Below, in pieces: positions 10,831 through 22,069 of a DNA stretch of 64,000 nucleotides. The stretch is taken from the NCBI RefSeq assembly GCF_027887165.1, contig NC_077227.1, positions 444,957,895 through 445,021,894 on the forward strand. The letters run 5' to 3'. A program made the translations under genes and the position numbers. This DNA is from Monodelphis domestica. Lineage: Eukaryota; Chordata; Mammalia; Didelphimorphia; Didelphidae. The notes beneath the pieces are model-generated. The model was not told where the DNA came from. It searched no databases and worked only from the letters and a program-made list of their open reading frames with translations. Positions within the stretch are counted from its first letter, which is position 1; each line of letters starts with the position of its first letter.

Positions 10831-11170
10831 AAGAGAAACAGTGAAGACTCATTCAAAGTGTGAAGTATCCAAGTCACATACAGTTCCTCGAGTTCCTAGT
10901 CCCAGTTCGGGGATCAACAAGGCCACCAGACAAAGTTTACAAGATTTTTTTTCTCCACAGCATCGGCCAGATCACATACTTGTCTTTGCTTAGAAGCTAG
11001 CACACAGTGGTGATATCCCCAGCTAAGCCATTACTGATCATTCCTCAAAAGCAATGAATATCAGAGGATGAATTAATTTTATCCCTACTTCTTGTGCAAT
11101 TTTAAAATGTCTGTGGTGTGGATTTATGTTTGAAAGAACTCAAAGGTGTCTCTATTAAATTAGTCTAGTA
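10831..11170. other. Non-coding, nothing recognised
   Basis: A short unassigned stretch with no clear repeat and no coding signal. Confidence 0.4.
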
Positions 11171-11320
11171 TGAATGAATGGACATATGCTTAAGTGAATG
11201 AAAAGCCTTTATGTAACATTGACAATGTGCCAGCAATTATGTTAAGTGCTAGGGATACAACTACCAAAGTGAGATAGGTCCTGCCTTCAAGGAACTTTTT
11301 TTTGTATAAGTAGAGTTGAA
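11171..11320 (-). repeat. L2 3'UTR, antisense
   Basis: aatgtgccagcaattatg, ttaagtgctagggataca and cctgccttcaaggaac in order mark the L2 3'UTR on the minus strand. Confidence 0.75.
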
Positions 11321-11634
11321 CAGATCCAGGGGAGTGGAGTTTAGGGAAAGGAATTTTGTGACACACCTTTTCCCAAGAAATGATGGCTATGCTTTGATTA
11401 TAGTTCCTCTGGACCAAGAGGTAGAAATGATAGTGGGATGGTGGGGGAAAGAGGAGATGAGGAGATGCTCAGCTCAAAGTGGTGGGGCAAGAAATGGCCA
11501 AGATAAAAAAGCATGATCTTAGGGTGGGAGTTCAAAATTAAGTGGCTTATGTACTTCAACATATGTTTTTCTAGGATTTGGTTTGGAGAATAGAGTAGCA
11601 ACAGTGGTAAGGGAGAGCACTGTCAGTCTTGCTG

Positions 11635-11870
11635 GGTAATAGGCAGCACTAATGGAGTAATGGAAAAAACACTGAACTAGAATTTGGGACATTCAGATTT
11701 TAGTCCTGAACCTGCCATTGGCTCCCTGAATGACCTTGGGCATATCATTTATATTCTCTGGGTCACAGTCTTCCCATCTATAAAATGGGGGTAACAGTAC
11801 TTAACCTCAACACCTCATTGAAATTATCAGATAAGATAATGACTTTAAAAGTGCTTGAAAGAAGGAAGAA
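11635..11870 (+). repeat. MIR-like CORE-SINE, sense
   Basis: All parts are visible: head near tggaaaaaacactgaactag, CORE with tgaccttgggcatatcattt and cccatctataaaatgggggt, and an L2-like tail (agataagataatgactttaa). Confidence 0.8.
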
Positions 11871-11929
11871 ATGTGATGTGATGTATAAATTTAAGCTACA
11901 ATGGCAGAAAGAAATATATAAATTTAAAT

Positions 11930-12612
11930 AATTTCCTTAAGCTGTGAACTAGTACAACCATTTTAAAGAAAAATTTGAAATTATCCCCAACAGACTATAA
12001 AACTGTGCATACCATTTGACCTAACAATATCACTACTCATTGTATTCCCCAAGGAAATAAAAGGGAAAGGACCCATATGTGCTAAACTATTTATAGCAGC
12101 TCTTTTCATAGTGGCAAAGAATTAGAAACTGCAAGGATGTCCATCAGCTGGAGAATGGCTGAACAAATTATGGCATGAGAATGTAATACAATACTATTCT
12201 GTTATAAGTTATTATGAAGACAATGGCTTCAGAAAAAAAACCTTAGAAGATGATGTGAACTAATACAAAGTGGAGTGAGCAGAACCAAGAGAACTCTACA
12301 TAGTAACATAATATTTTCAAGTTAACTGACTTGAAAATCTTAACTCTGATCGGTACAGTGATCTATTACAACTCCAAAAGATTCAAAACATAAAATACTA
12401 TCTACCTCTAGATAGAAAACTGGTAGTCCCAGCATACAAATTGAACTATATTTTTCCTTTGTTTATTTTCATTGTTTTTTTAACATGGCTAAAACAGAAA
12501 TGTTTTGCATGACTTAATATATATAAGGGGAATCATATTTCATAATACCTGGAGGGGGGAGGGTAGTGTAAGGGAAAGAATTTGGAACTAAAAATTAAAA
12601 TTTTAAAAATAA
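11930..12612 (+). mobile_element. Old L1 3' end, sense
   Basis: Contains the L1 3' landmarks atttgacctaacaatatcac, atagtggcaaagaattagaa, ggagaatggctgaacaaatt and gtggagtgagcagaaccaag, ending in an A/T-rich tail near 12600. It is 5'-truncated and much decayed compared with the L1 at 2875-9440. Confidence 0.85.
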
Positions 12613-14835
12613 ATGAATAATTTTCCTATCTGATTCCTTTGAGTTGAAGACAGACTAAGCATGGGAAGCAACATTATGAGTTGTTATATATTTATGGAGC
12701 TGTTGATATTCTTCTCCTAAAAGGTAAAGTAGGAATTGGCACCAATAACGTGAACATTCTAATTCATCAGAAGCTATGACAGAAAGAGGGTTATGCTGGG
12801 TGGGGAGGAGTAGGACCTAGAGAGTAGAACCTAGATTGACTGCCACTAGTGGAGAATGATAGCTTTGGCAAAAAAAAAAAAGGATCCCTTTCCTTTGGCC
12901 ACCAAGTGGTACAGTTAGCCTCTAACCTAATCCTCTTCAGCAGGAAGAAACAGAAAAGAAATGAACTCCCTCATAACTCTGGTGGCTTCAGCAGTTCATC
13001 TTGCTAAGTATATATTTGGGTAAGCATCAAGCTTCCTAAGGTTCTCAGAGAATGGACAATCTTCTATCTTCTCCCATTTCTCTTTCCTTCTAGGTGTCCG
13101 AATCAACCTACTAAATGTAGAAGGTGTGACTGGTAGGGATTTGCCCAATTAGAATCACCTTTAAACCTCCAACCTACTAAACAACCCTCTTCTCTGAACT
13201 TGTTCTACTTTACCAAATCCTAATCACTTAATTTTGGTATAATGGAGTTGAAGAGATAAGCATTCTTAGATTGTATATACAGCATTTTACTCTGAAATAG
13301 AAATAATAAAGGGAATAAAATTATAAATAATAATACATTTTCCATAGAAAACCTGCACTCAGCACCTCATCTTTAGATGCCTAAAACCATATGCTAAATA
13401 CACAGGCTGGTCCAAACCAAGAATATTGAGGAAATGTATAATTCAGCTTTCCTAGTTCCCATGGCCACTACTACCACGAGCAAAGGAGAATAAACAACAC
13501 TACACACTTTTCAACTGATGTTTAATTCACACATCCAGTAGAGCTGGTCATTAGGTGAAGTTCCCGGACTTCCTGAAGGAAGACTTGACTTCTCCTCTAG
13601 CATAGTTAACGTAGACCTGGTACAGATTGAAACTCTGACAGTTGGGTTTTTTTTTCCTCAAAGGCATGTCATAGGCAGGGAATTCTGATGTTGTTTCACT
13701 ATGGCTGATTCATTGTTCACAATCAGGAAGAAACTGACTCAATGGAGAGTCCCATAGAGTAATAACCCACTGCCACCATTTACTTTTTGTCTTTCTGACT
13801 TTGAAACCTTTAATTGCCAATCCTAGTCTCCACAAAGTATGCCACAAACCTTCTTTCCCTCTAAGGCAAATAATCTTGTTCAAGATGACTCCACCTCAAT
13901 GTCACATCTTGTTGTTTCTAGCTTCACATTTCCTCACATGTACCCCACCAATAATTCAAAATCTTACCATCCTGCATAATGAGAGAGAAACAGATTGAAA
14001 AAGATTCTACTGCTCCCTGACCTGATCTGTACTCTTGAGCTTTGATTTGTGCTTTGAGAAATTATTTGGACAGGGTATTTAGTGGGAGGGGAGAGGCTAA
14101 GGCTAAAATGAGGGAGCAGGGAAGGATTCAGGTGTTTCCTTCTGGTATCAAACTGACCCATTAAAAGGCCAGGCCCTTGAAAGTGTTATTATAACCTGCA
14201 TCACCAGTGGAGTTCAAATGAATCTTTAATATGTTCTCAATGCTTAATTTAGTTTTGCTAGAAATTTTCATCATTCCCTCTTGCCCCTTAATTAAGCTAA
14301 TGACTTTATTTCTTTTCTTCTTTCTGATCAGCTCACAAGCAGTTTCTATGCCTGGTTTTTCTTCATCAAACCTGATGTATTTTGATAAGGTTATTAGCTT
14401 TTGGAATCAAGAGCTTGCAGTATTTGGGGGATGATTCTAGTGGAGTAGAGTCAGTTTGTTCATGGGGGATTTGGTGAAACTCTGGTGTCATTATCTCCCC
14501 CACTCTCATGAATACCTTGCCATACTGTTGAGCAGAGTGGGAATACATTCCTTCTGGACAGAACATAAGTCATTAATGGCATCTTTATATAAGATCCTCC
14601 AAAGGACTGATTAAAAGTCATAAACTGGGTGGAGTAAAAGCCATCTTGCTGACATAACCATAATTTTCATCATCATATATACCGATATTTGCTATCATTG
14701 TCATGGTATTAGTTGTAGATTATTTTTTATTCCCATAGCTCTGAGTATGATGATAGCTAATGGATAGGTTATTAAAGTGAAAATTTGGACCATCACTAAT
14801 ATGTGATCTTTTCATCAGGGAAAAATACTGTTTTC
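12613..14835. other. 2.2 kb of unassigned non-coding DNA
   Basis: No clear repeats and no coding frame above 70 codons. One A-rich run lies near 12870. Possibly unique sequence. Confidence 0.4.
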
Positions 14836-15340
14836 TGTTTTGGCCAAGATTGATGCTAAAACAGAGGTGAGAAGCCTAGTCTCCACAGACCTACTCCAGT
14901 AAAAAACCTAAAAATTGTAATGGAGCAAATAATAGACAATTCAATGTGAAACTACAATAAGTAACTTCTTTCATTCTAGAATTGCCCAAAAAGTTAACCA
15001 TAATCCCAGGAAAAATAAGAAAGGGGCCCACTAACAAAACTAATGCCAGAAAAAATAAACCAGAAGATCCTAGTGTGACCAGAAATAGGCCAGAGATATG
15101 TATAACAAGGTTCTGTATCTAGAGACAGAGAGAATGTAAGGTTTCCCCAAGAAAGCTCCAAGAGGATCAAAAACTCATAACAGACCTTTGAAGGCTCTGA
15201 GAGTAACTGTGGTCAGTGTGTAACTGGGGACTTTTAAAACAGAACAACTCAGGACTTCTATAGTTCTTAGAACTTTGTCCTAAGAAACAACATAAAATCC
15301 TGAAGATAGAGTGCTCTGGACTTCAAAATTTCAAGGAAAC

Positions 15341-15445
15341 TTAACCCTAGGAAGTAGAAGTCAGTGCAGAAACACAAGTGATCTGGCTGGAGACTAAACA
15401 AAGCTGACAACCCCACCTAACAGTACATTGGTAAACAGTGTGTCC
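15341..15445 (+). repeat. Internal duplicate, copy 1
   Basis: About 105 bp inside the HAL1-like element that recur near 16640. Shared strings include ggaagtagaagtca, ctggctggagactaa and gctgacaacccca. Confidence 0.8.
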
Positions 15446-15879
15446 CTGACACACACAACCCCAGATCAAGAACTGAGGTTTAAGAAATGAGTAAACCAAA
15501 TAAGATACTGGCCACTCTAGAATTATTGTAATCCAGAGATGCCCAAAAATCTAACAAAAAGGAGAGTATAACACCATAACAACTGCAAGCAGAAACTCAA
15601 AAGAAAAACAAATAGATTTTCCACAAGGACTTTTTGAATATCCAGAAAAATATGAAGGAAGGGATAAAAAAAAATAAAATAAAATTTCTAAAGTAATGGA
15701 TACCTGGAAAATTAGGATAGAACAAACAAATCAATGACTTCATGAGAAAGCAAATAAATGTATGTACATATAAGACATCTATACATATGTTAACATAAAA
15801 AATTAAACAAATAAAAGAAAATTCAAGCAATCAGATATCAAAAACAGCTACTCTGGGGTGGGGGGGAAGGTCAAGGAGA

Positions 15880-16330
15880 GATAATTTAAGAATCAATGGA
15901 CAACCTGACAATCATGAGAGAAAAAAAACAAAACCTGGACCCTATAATTCAAAATATCATGAATGATAACTGCCGATACTTCTTAGAATCAGAGGGCAAA
16001 GTGAAAACAGAATTCAGAAATCATCTCCAGAAATATACCCCAAAAGAAAGTCTCAGGAATGTCATAACAAAAATCCTGTAGATAGCCAGAAAAGAATTCC
16101 AAGTATCACAATCAGGATTATACAAGATCTATTAGCTTTGACCACAAAAAGAGAGGAGATATTGGAATATAATTTTCCACAAACAAAAGATATGGGACTT
16201 AACAACTAAGAATAATTGCATATAGTCCTACAAAGAGAAAAAGGTCTTTAATGAAATAAAGGATTTTTAAGCATTTCTGATGAAAGACCAGAGCCATGTA
16301 TAAATTTTCAAATACAAGCACAAGTATGGA
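15880..16330 (+). pseudogene. Decayed L1-type ORF1 core in HAL1-like element
   Basis: A short open piece (15896-16081) reads NLTIMREKKQNLDPIIQNIM and then RNHLQKYTPKESLRNVITKI. This parallels the L1 ORF1p pattern 'RAHR..P...PR.VI.KF'. Downstream frames hold pieces like the 'GLQPRISYPAKL..F.G' and 'FNEIKDFQ.FL' motifs, separated by stops. In live L1s it is an RNA-binding chaperone; here it is dead. The minus-strand 126-codon frame at 16595-16975 is a chance antisense frame. Confidence 0.6.
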
Positions 16331-16639
16331 GGCATATAGAAAGATAAAATTGCTTAAACATTTAGAAGGAACTATATTTATGATGATCTAATTAAAGAAG
16401 ATATTCCTTTACTACTTTTAATGTCTTCAAAGGTATTAAAGATTTAAATGAGAAAAAATATGACTTGTAGAGGTGGAATTGGTTCTGTTCTGAAGATTCT
16501 AAGAAGAGAAACAGATGGGAGAATAAATATTAGTATATTAAATTTGAAAGTACAAAGTACAACAACAGGAATAAAACTTATTATTTCTCATAATTTAGAG
16601 TGATTGAGAAGAAGAGTATACAAATATATGTGGGAAAAC

Positions 16640-16750
16640 TAAACCCAGGAAGTAGAAGTCAATGCAGGAACAGAGGTGACCTGGCTGGAGACTAAGCAGA
16701 GCTGACAACCCCATCCAAAAGTGCATTGATAAACATCGTGACCCAAGAGC
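16640..16750 (+). repeat. Internal duplicate, copy 2
   Basis: Direct-repeat partner of 15341-15445, about 1.3 kb downstream, roughly 80-85 percent alike by eye. The copies lie on either side of the ORF1-like core. Confidence 0.8.
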
Positions 16751-17444
16751 TTCAGATCTCACTCTTATTTGAACAAAAAAAAAAAGGAGTGGTGGACACA
16801 AATGATGTAAAAATATAACAAATTCAACAGATAAATAAGTTGGTGTTAGGGGAGAGTTGAAGAAAAATAATATTTCAGAGACCAGTTTCAAGCAAAACAA
16901 ATTTCTCAATCTTGAAAAAGAGGTTAAAATGGGATAAAAAGCAAGCAAAGAACTTGAATCTAAAGGGATGCCCATCTATTTAATAACTGCTGAAAAATTA
17001 TAGATTGTACATATAATTGAATATTATTAAACTGTAAGATATTATGACAAACAATTTTAAGGAATTGTAGAAAGTAGGGCAGAAGCAGGAGGATAATTTA
17101 TATAAGGACATTATAAAGAAAGCAACTTCAAAAGACTTGAAAACTGATCAAAACAATAACCGACCACATGCTAAAAGGTCTTTGATAAAAGATACTACCC
17201 ATCTCTTGACAGAGGCAATGTCAAAAGAGACATTTTTTGGATATGCTCAGTGTTGATTTGTTTTGCTTGACTATGCTTATTTGTTGCATTTTAAGGAAAG
17301 AGATGCTAGAGAGGGAAAGTAAAGGTTAATAATAGTGAAGAAAAAAGGTCATTTAAATATTTTTAATGCAAAGAACAAAAGAATTTTCAGAAGAAGGCAA
17401 GGAAAAACAGTTTTTAAAGTAATGTGTGAAATTTATCATATACT

Positions 17445-17645
17445 TTTTTTTTAAATCTCTATCTTCTATCTTAGAACCAACATTATGTATTGGTTTCAGG
17501 CAGAAGAATGGTAAGGGCTAGTTGATAGGGGTTAAGTGACTTGTCCAAGGTCCCATAGCTAGGAAATGTCTGCAGCCAGATTTGGACCCAGGACCTTCTT
17601 CTCTGGATGTGGCTTTCAATCCATTGAGCCACCTAATTGCTCCCT
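17445..17645 (-). repeat. tRNA-derived marsupial SINE (WSINE1/SINE1-like), antisense
   Basis: Reading right to left, the family start (rc of ccacctaattgctcc), B-box-like ttcaaatc-type region, gtgacttgtccaaggtccca and the 3' end with 'accaatacataatgttgg' (rc) plus an A-tail are all present. Confidence 0.8.
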
Positions 17646-17864
17646 TCCTAAGGATTCTTTGAGAGATAGAATTTCCTAAGTTCCTTTGCTCCCAGACATC
17701 GACTCTCATCCTAGATCATCAGAAAATTCTAATACTAGATGTTGCTTCTGAAGCATAATTTTAATGTATGCATGGATATACATTAGTCTGGTAGGGAGCA
17801 GAGTCTAAGGAACAAAAGTTTTGGAGTTTTGATCAGATAGCTTAGGCAGGAAGCATAAGGCAGG

Positions 17865-18030
17865 ATTATAGAATTTTAGTATTTAAAAATCTTCAATGAA
17901 TTATAAATCCTCATTCAATTCCTTTATTTTGAGTCCCCAGAGACTAGGTAATGAATTGACTTACCTAGGGTCACACAAGTCACAAGTAGCAGAGCCCTGA
18001 TTGGTCCAGGTCCAGTGCTTAGAGGTTCTT
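17865..18030 (-). repeat. CORE-SINE, MIR3-like, antisense
   Basis: An L3-type tail (tagaattttagtatt) is followed by a decayed CORE and gggtcacacaagtcacaag. Confidence 0.65.
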
Positions 18031-18331
18031 GAAGAAGGGAAGCAAAAAAAAAAAATTTAATTAATTTTTTAAAAAAGAAGAGAAGCAGCTCCCTCTGAAC
18101 TGATAGGAAATCTTAAGAAAGAATGGTGCTGAGAGGGAGAGAAAAAAAAATGATTGTCTATTTCCTCTGCTCTGGACATTTTGCCCTCCCTTGACAAATG
18201 TTGAGTTATTCACAAAGTAAATGTGCCCTGTAGGGCAGAGATGAATTTGCAAGCACCTCAGTGAAAGGAGACCCTCAGGCTAAGTGAAAGCATGATGAAC
18301 AAAATCCAAAAGCTCGGGCTTCCTCTCCCTT

Positions 18332-18345
18332 CCCCCCCCCCCCCC
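18332..18345. repeat. C14 homopolymer
   Basis: Fourteen C in a row, inside a C/T-rich stretch (18318-18366). Confidence 0.95.
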
Positions 18346-18366
18346 ATTCCCTCTCTCCCTCTCTCA

Positions 18367-18660
18367 GTTAAGTCATTAATGATAATTACAGATCTGTTCT
18401 TCAGGTGACTGAAAAAAGCAGTTGTTGTTGCGTTAATAATCTTCCACTTCCTTTCCATGAAATCAGAGAATCTTGTAGTATGCTAGAAGTGATCTGATCA
18501 GTCTAGAGGACAGCAGCCTTACCCTGCCAAAGCTTGCTGACATCTCTTATTCTATCATTTTCTTTGGGATTCATTCTACTCCCAAGCCATCTCCATTAAA
18601 GAATAGCTATTCATTTGTAATTGCCATATGGATTGTAAATAATTCTAAGAAGTTTGTTCT
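18367..18660. other. Non-coding, nothing recognised
   Basis: Short unassigned stretch without repeat landmarks. Confidence 0.35.
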
Positions 18661-18661
18661 C

Positions 18662-18840
18662 TTAGGATAAACAGAATCTTTTAGCTAGGTGGGACTCTAG
18701 AGGTGATCTAGTCCAACTCTTACATTTTGCAGATGTGGTAACTGAGTTCTGGAAAAAGAAAGTAACTTGCCCAACATCATACAGGGAGTAAATATCACAG
18801 CAGGTCCTCTAATTCTAGAATCATTAACCTTCCCACTACT
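18662..18840 (-). repeat. CORE-SINE, MIR3-like, antisense
   Basis: gatctagtccaactct (L3-type tail) followed by tgcagatgtggtaactgag and gtaacttgcccaacatcata. Confidence 0.75.
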
Positions 18841-18859
18841 ATGGGTATTCTCCATTCAG

Positions 18860-19012
18860 TTTCTTCATTTCTTAAATGTAAAAACCCAGACCAATGACAC
18901 AGAGAGGCTTTTTCAAAGTCAAACAATGAGTCTCATGGCAGAACAGGATTTGAATACTGATATCCTGACTCTCACTTCATTGTGCTTTGCACACTTAAAA
19001 ACTATTCTTTAC
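18860..19012 (-). repeat. Second CORE-SINE piece, antisense
   Basis: tcaaagtcaaacaatgagtc and aacaggatttgaatactgat match the antisense CORE and head. It lies directly beside the previous copy. Confidence 0.6.
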
Positions 19013-19109
19013 TCCTGATTTACTTAGAAACTCTTTCACTGACAGATAGTACCTTTGTATAAACACTATCCCTGTTGCTGTGGTCTGTCTCACATACTGG
19101 AAAGTTCAC

Positions 19110-19265
19110 AACAATAAATATTTATTAAGCACCTGCTGTATACAAAACACTGTTTTAATTGCTGCAGGCCGGGAGAGGGGGAAGATACAGAGTTTAGATG
19201 AGACATAATCCCTGCCCTCATGGAACTGATAGTTCAGGAGTTCCAAAATAGTTAAATTCAAATAA
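19110..19265 (-). repeat. L2 3'UTR, antisense
   Basis: aataaatatttattaagcac, then atacaaaacactgt and ccctgccctcatggaact. Confidence 0.75.
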
Positions 19266-19448
19266 AAGAAGCTTTTCTTTTAAAAGTTACTGTTTCTTTA
19301 GTCTCCATCCCTTTTTAGAATGCCCTTGGTTTCATCTTGAGCTTTTGAAGAAAACTATCTAAAGCCCATAAGAAAAGCCTAGATTGTTACCTGGTCTACT
19401 TACTACAAATAACAAAGTTACTTGGTTTAGTTATATACTGTGTCCACT

Positions 19449-19530
19449 GAGCTCAGTGGAGCTCACCAGGTCTTGACCAGAAACAATGTATTAGTGACTT
19501 AGATTTGCTAAATGGATAGGTAGATGATAT
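19449..19530. repeat. Unassigned local repeat, copy 1
   Basis: About 75 bp similar to 20493-20566. The shared core is cagaaacaatg followed by agtgactta and a ttgct-aatgg stretch. I do not recognise the family. Confidence 0.55.
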
Positions 19531-19674
19531 CCTGAGATTAGGGTGAATCAAGATGGCTAATGCCAGGAAAGAATTAGATACTATACAAATAGATATAATC
19601 AACTCACTAATCCTACCTCTACCCTAACCATTCACCCTGTCCTCTGGGCTACCCTTTGGCAGCTTCTTGTTAGT

Positions 19675-19840
19675 GTTAGAAGAACCTTCGAAATGATTTA
19701 GTTCTATATTCTTATTTTAGAAATGAGGAAACTGAGGCCAATTTTCACAGTTAATTGGCATGGTTGAAATAATATTAGAATCCATGGCTCTAGACTTTCA
19801 AATGCAACATACTACCCACTATACCCTGTTCTTTCTTGGG
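19675..19840 (-). repeat. CORE-SINE, MIR3-like, antisense
   Basis: aatgaggaaactgaggccaa and the following head-like region are in antisense order. Confidence 0.7.
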
Positions 19841-20134
19841 CCACCATTAATGCTTCATTTCACCTACAAGAAAATACTGAATTTGACTGAATTTGACTGA
19901 GACCCTGACCATGTCCAACCAGTTCTGGTATCCACTTGGGAAATGATGAGCTGGAGTCCAATATAGAATAACCAGAATAGTGAGCAGGAAGTACCAACTG
20001 TAAATACTACAAGGTACAATTTTTTAGTGTAAGAAAAGCCATTTCTCCAGAAATCCTCTCCTACTGAATATCTGGTACCTGAAATTCTACCACTGAGTCC
20101 TTTAGCTCTTTTCTCTTAAGAAGGGTCACACTTT
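19841..20134. other. Non-coding, nothing recognised
   Basis: No repeat landmark found. A short direct repeat (gaatttgactgaatttgact) occurs near 19879. Confidence 0.35.
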
Positions 20135-20350
20135 AGACTAGTCATGAAGTCAACCCCAATTCTATCACTTATTGGTACTGTAAACCCTACACAGGTTGTT
20201 TTGCTTCTATGGTTCTGAATTTTCTAATCTGTAAAATGGGGACAATTTTTGTGCTACCTAACTCAAAGAGTTATTGTGAGGACTGCCTCTTATAAACATC
20301 AAAGCACTATGAAAATGTGATTATTATAATATTTATTGTAATATTGTGAT
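20135..20350 (+). repeat. MIR, sense
   Basis: aatctgtaaaatggggacaa, a gttattgtgaggact-type tail and catcaaagcactatgaaaat in order. Confidence 0.75.
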
Positions 20351-20492
20351 AATTATTTCCACCTCATGTGAATGGAATTTACTCCAGGAATGTTTGTTGG
20401 CAGGCATGGGCAAAAAGTATGAGGTCCTTTAGAAAGCTCATAGAGATGACTCAATTCAGCTACAAAGCTCCATTACTGTTCTCACTGGCAAT

Positions 20493-20566
20493 AGGCTTAG
20501 TGAGACCTACAAGGTTCCATCCAGAAACAATGGAGCAGTGACTTAATTTTGCTCAATGGGCAGGAA
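20493..20566. repeat. Unassigned local repeat, copy 2
   Basis: Partner of 19449-19530, about 1 kb downstream in the same orientation and about 70 percent alike by eye. Confidence 0.55.
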
Positions 20567-20650
20567 TGCTAAATATATTCAGAGACTACTTAAAGTAATC
20601 AATTGCAGAATAGGGTGTGCAAGGCCCCAGTGACAAACTGAGGCTCTCTG

Positions 20651-20665
20651 GATTTTGCCAGGATT
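20651..20665. repeat. Target-site duplication of truncated L1 (left)
   Basis: gattttgccaggatt, matched 14 of 15 at 21329-21343. Confidence 0.85.
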
Positions 20666-21328
20666 TTTTTAATTTTTATTTAGAATGTTTTTCCATGATT
20701 ACATGATTCATAATCCCCCCTTCCCCACTCTCTCCTCCTCCCTCCCAAAGCCAACAAGCAGTTCCACTGGGTTTTACATGTATCATTGTTCAAAACATAT
20801 TTTCATGTTATTCATATTCCCAGTAGAGGGATCCTTTAACATCAAAGCCCTAATCATATTCCTATCATACTACTTGATCAAGCATATATTTTTCTTCTGC
20901 ATTTCTGCTCCCACAGTTCTTTCTTTGGATGTGGATAGCATTCTTTCTTTTAAGTTCTTCTAAATTGTCCTGGATCCTTGCATTGTTGCTGGTAGAAAAG
21001 TCTATTACATTCAATTGTGCCACAGTGTATCCGTCTCTGTGTACAATGTTCTCCTGGCTCTGCTCTTTTTGCTCTGCATCAGTTCCTGGAGGTCGTTCCA
21101 GTTCATATGGAATCCCTCCATATCTTTATTCCTTTGGGCCCAATAATATTCCAACACCAAAAGGTACCACAATTTGTTCAGTCATTCCCCAATTGAAGGG
21201 CATCCCCTCATTTTCCAATTTTTTGCCACCACAAAGAGCTCAGCCATGAAAATTCTTGTACAAGTCTTTTCCCTTATTATCTCTTTGGGATACAAACCCA
21301 GCAGTGGTATGGCTAGGTCAAAGGGCAG
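20666..21328 (-). mobile_element. 5'-truncated L1, 3' end, antisense
   Basis: A 663-bp minus-strand L1 3' end. It includes gtgtacaatgttctcctggc, ttcctggaggtcgttccagt and ccacaatttgttcagtcatt, close to the 3' end of the L1 at 2875-9440. It is cut at its 5' side and flanked by a 15-bp target-site duplication with one mismatch. Confidence 0.93.
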
Positions 21329-21343
21329 GATTTTTCCAGGATT
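21329..21343. repeat. Target-site duplication of truncated L1 (right)
   Basis: gatttttccaggatt, partner of 20651-20665. Confidence 0.85.
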
Positions 21344-21537
21344 ATTACCAACCTCAATGGACTAGTCTAACAGGCTTTTGACTGAGCTCTGGATAGATAG
21401 AAGGGTTCTATCTACCCTAGCTCTCTGAATAATGCCGGGGAAGAAATTTAGAAGGTGTCATATAACCTCTATATGCCTCTACAAAGGCAGAGAGAAGAAC
21501 AGAATGCAAGACATTCCCACATAGATGCAAATAAAAG

Positions 21538-21715
21538 AAGCAGGATAATACACTGAAAAGAGCATTCATTGACTTTGGAGTCAGAGAACCTGAGTTCAAA
21601 TTTCTCCCACCTTGACCTGTGTGACCTTGAGCAAAGTCACTGATCCTCCCTGGGCCCTAATGTGCTCCGTTTTTAAATGAATGTGTGGCTGCAATAACCT
21701 ATATCAGACTATCTA
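21538..21715 (+). repeat. MIR-like CORE-SINE, sense
   Basis: tttggagtcagagaacctga, gttcaaatttctcc and ctgtgtgaccttgagcaaag are in order. The tail is decayed. Confidence 0.75.
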
Positions 21716-21717
21716 CC

Positions 21718-21802
21718 TCCCTTGGAGGGAGGGAGAAAATCTAAATCCTAAAGCAATTGTCAAAAATTGTTGCTACATGTAATTTTAAAAAAAAATTTAA
21801 GA
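21718..21802 (+). repeat. Old L1 3' tip, sense
   Basis: gagggagggagaaaatctaa, ttgctacatgtaatttt and a poly(A) stretch match the extreme 3' end of old marsupial L1s. Confidence 0.6.
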
Positions 21803-21811
21803 ATGAACTGA

Positions 21812-22048
21812 GTTATAAGGAAATGAGCAGGAGCAAGGGGCTGCTGAAAGGGCAGAAGCATGAAGATTCTGGAATTTTGAAGAGGTGACAGATTAAACCA
21901 AACTGTTCTGTTATTAAAAAAAAATAAAAAACTCAACCTCCAGCCTCTGTCTGTTAGGAAAAGACAGTCCTGTCATCTCTTAGAATTCCAGAATCTTCCT
22001 GCTTCTGCCCTTTCAGCAGCCCCTTGCTCCTGTTCATTTCCTCATAAC
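21812..22048. repeat. Long inverted repeat (80-bp arms, 78-bp loop)
   Basis: The left arm 21812-21891 and right arm 21970-22048 are reverse complements over 80 columns, with 5 mismatches and 1 gap (about 92 percent). The middle, from gagcaaggggctgctgaa through the following twelve bases, is unbroken. The loop (21892-21969) holds an A-rich run and a small 6-bp stem (ctgtct/agacag at 21947-21952 and 21962-21967). It matches none of the SINE or LINE families seen here. Transcripts crossing it would fold into a near-perfect hairpin. Confidence 0.95.
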
Positions 22049-22069
22049 AACTACAAAAATAAATATATT

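Larger units (their letters stand above)
14838..17400 (+). mobile_element. HAL1-like (half-L1) element, degenerate
   Basis: An L1-derived element in sense orientation. It starts with an L1-like 5' motif near 14845 (gccaagattgatgc) and has a purine-rich 5' part. An ORF1-like core lies at about 15880-16330. It ends in a 3'UTR (16980-17345) that matches the copy at 62740-63130 (for example ttgttttgcttgactatg). I find no endonuclease or reverse transcriptase anywhere in its 2.5 kb. An ORF1-only structure is the definition of HAL1. Many stops interrupt the ORF1 remnant. Confidence 0.7.

Noticed and set aside
16595-16975. 126-codon minus-strand frame
   Set aside because: It lies antisense within the HAL1-like element and has no recognisable domain.
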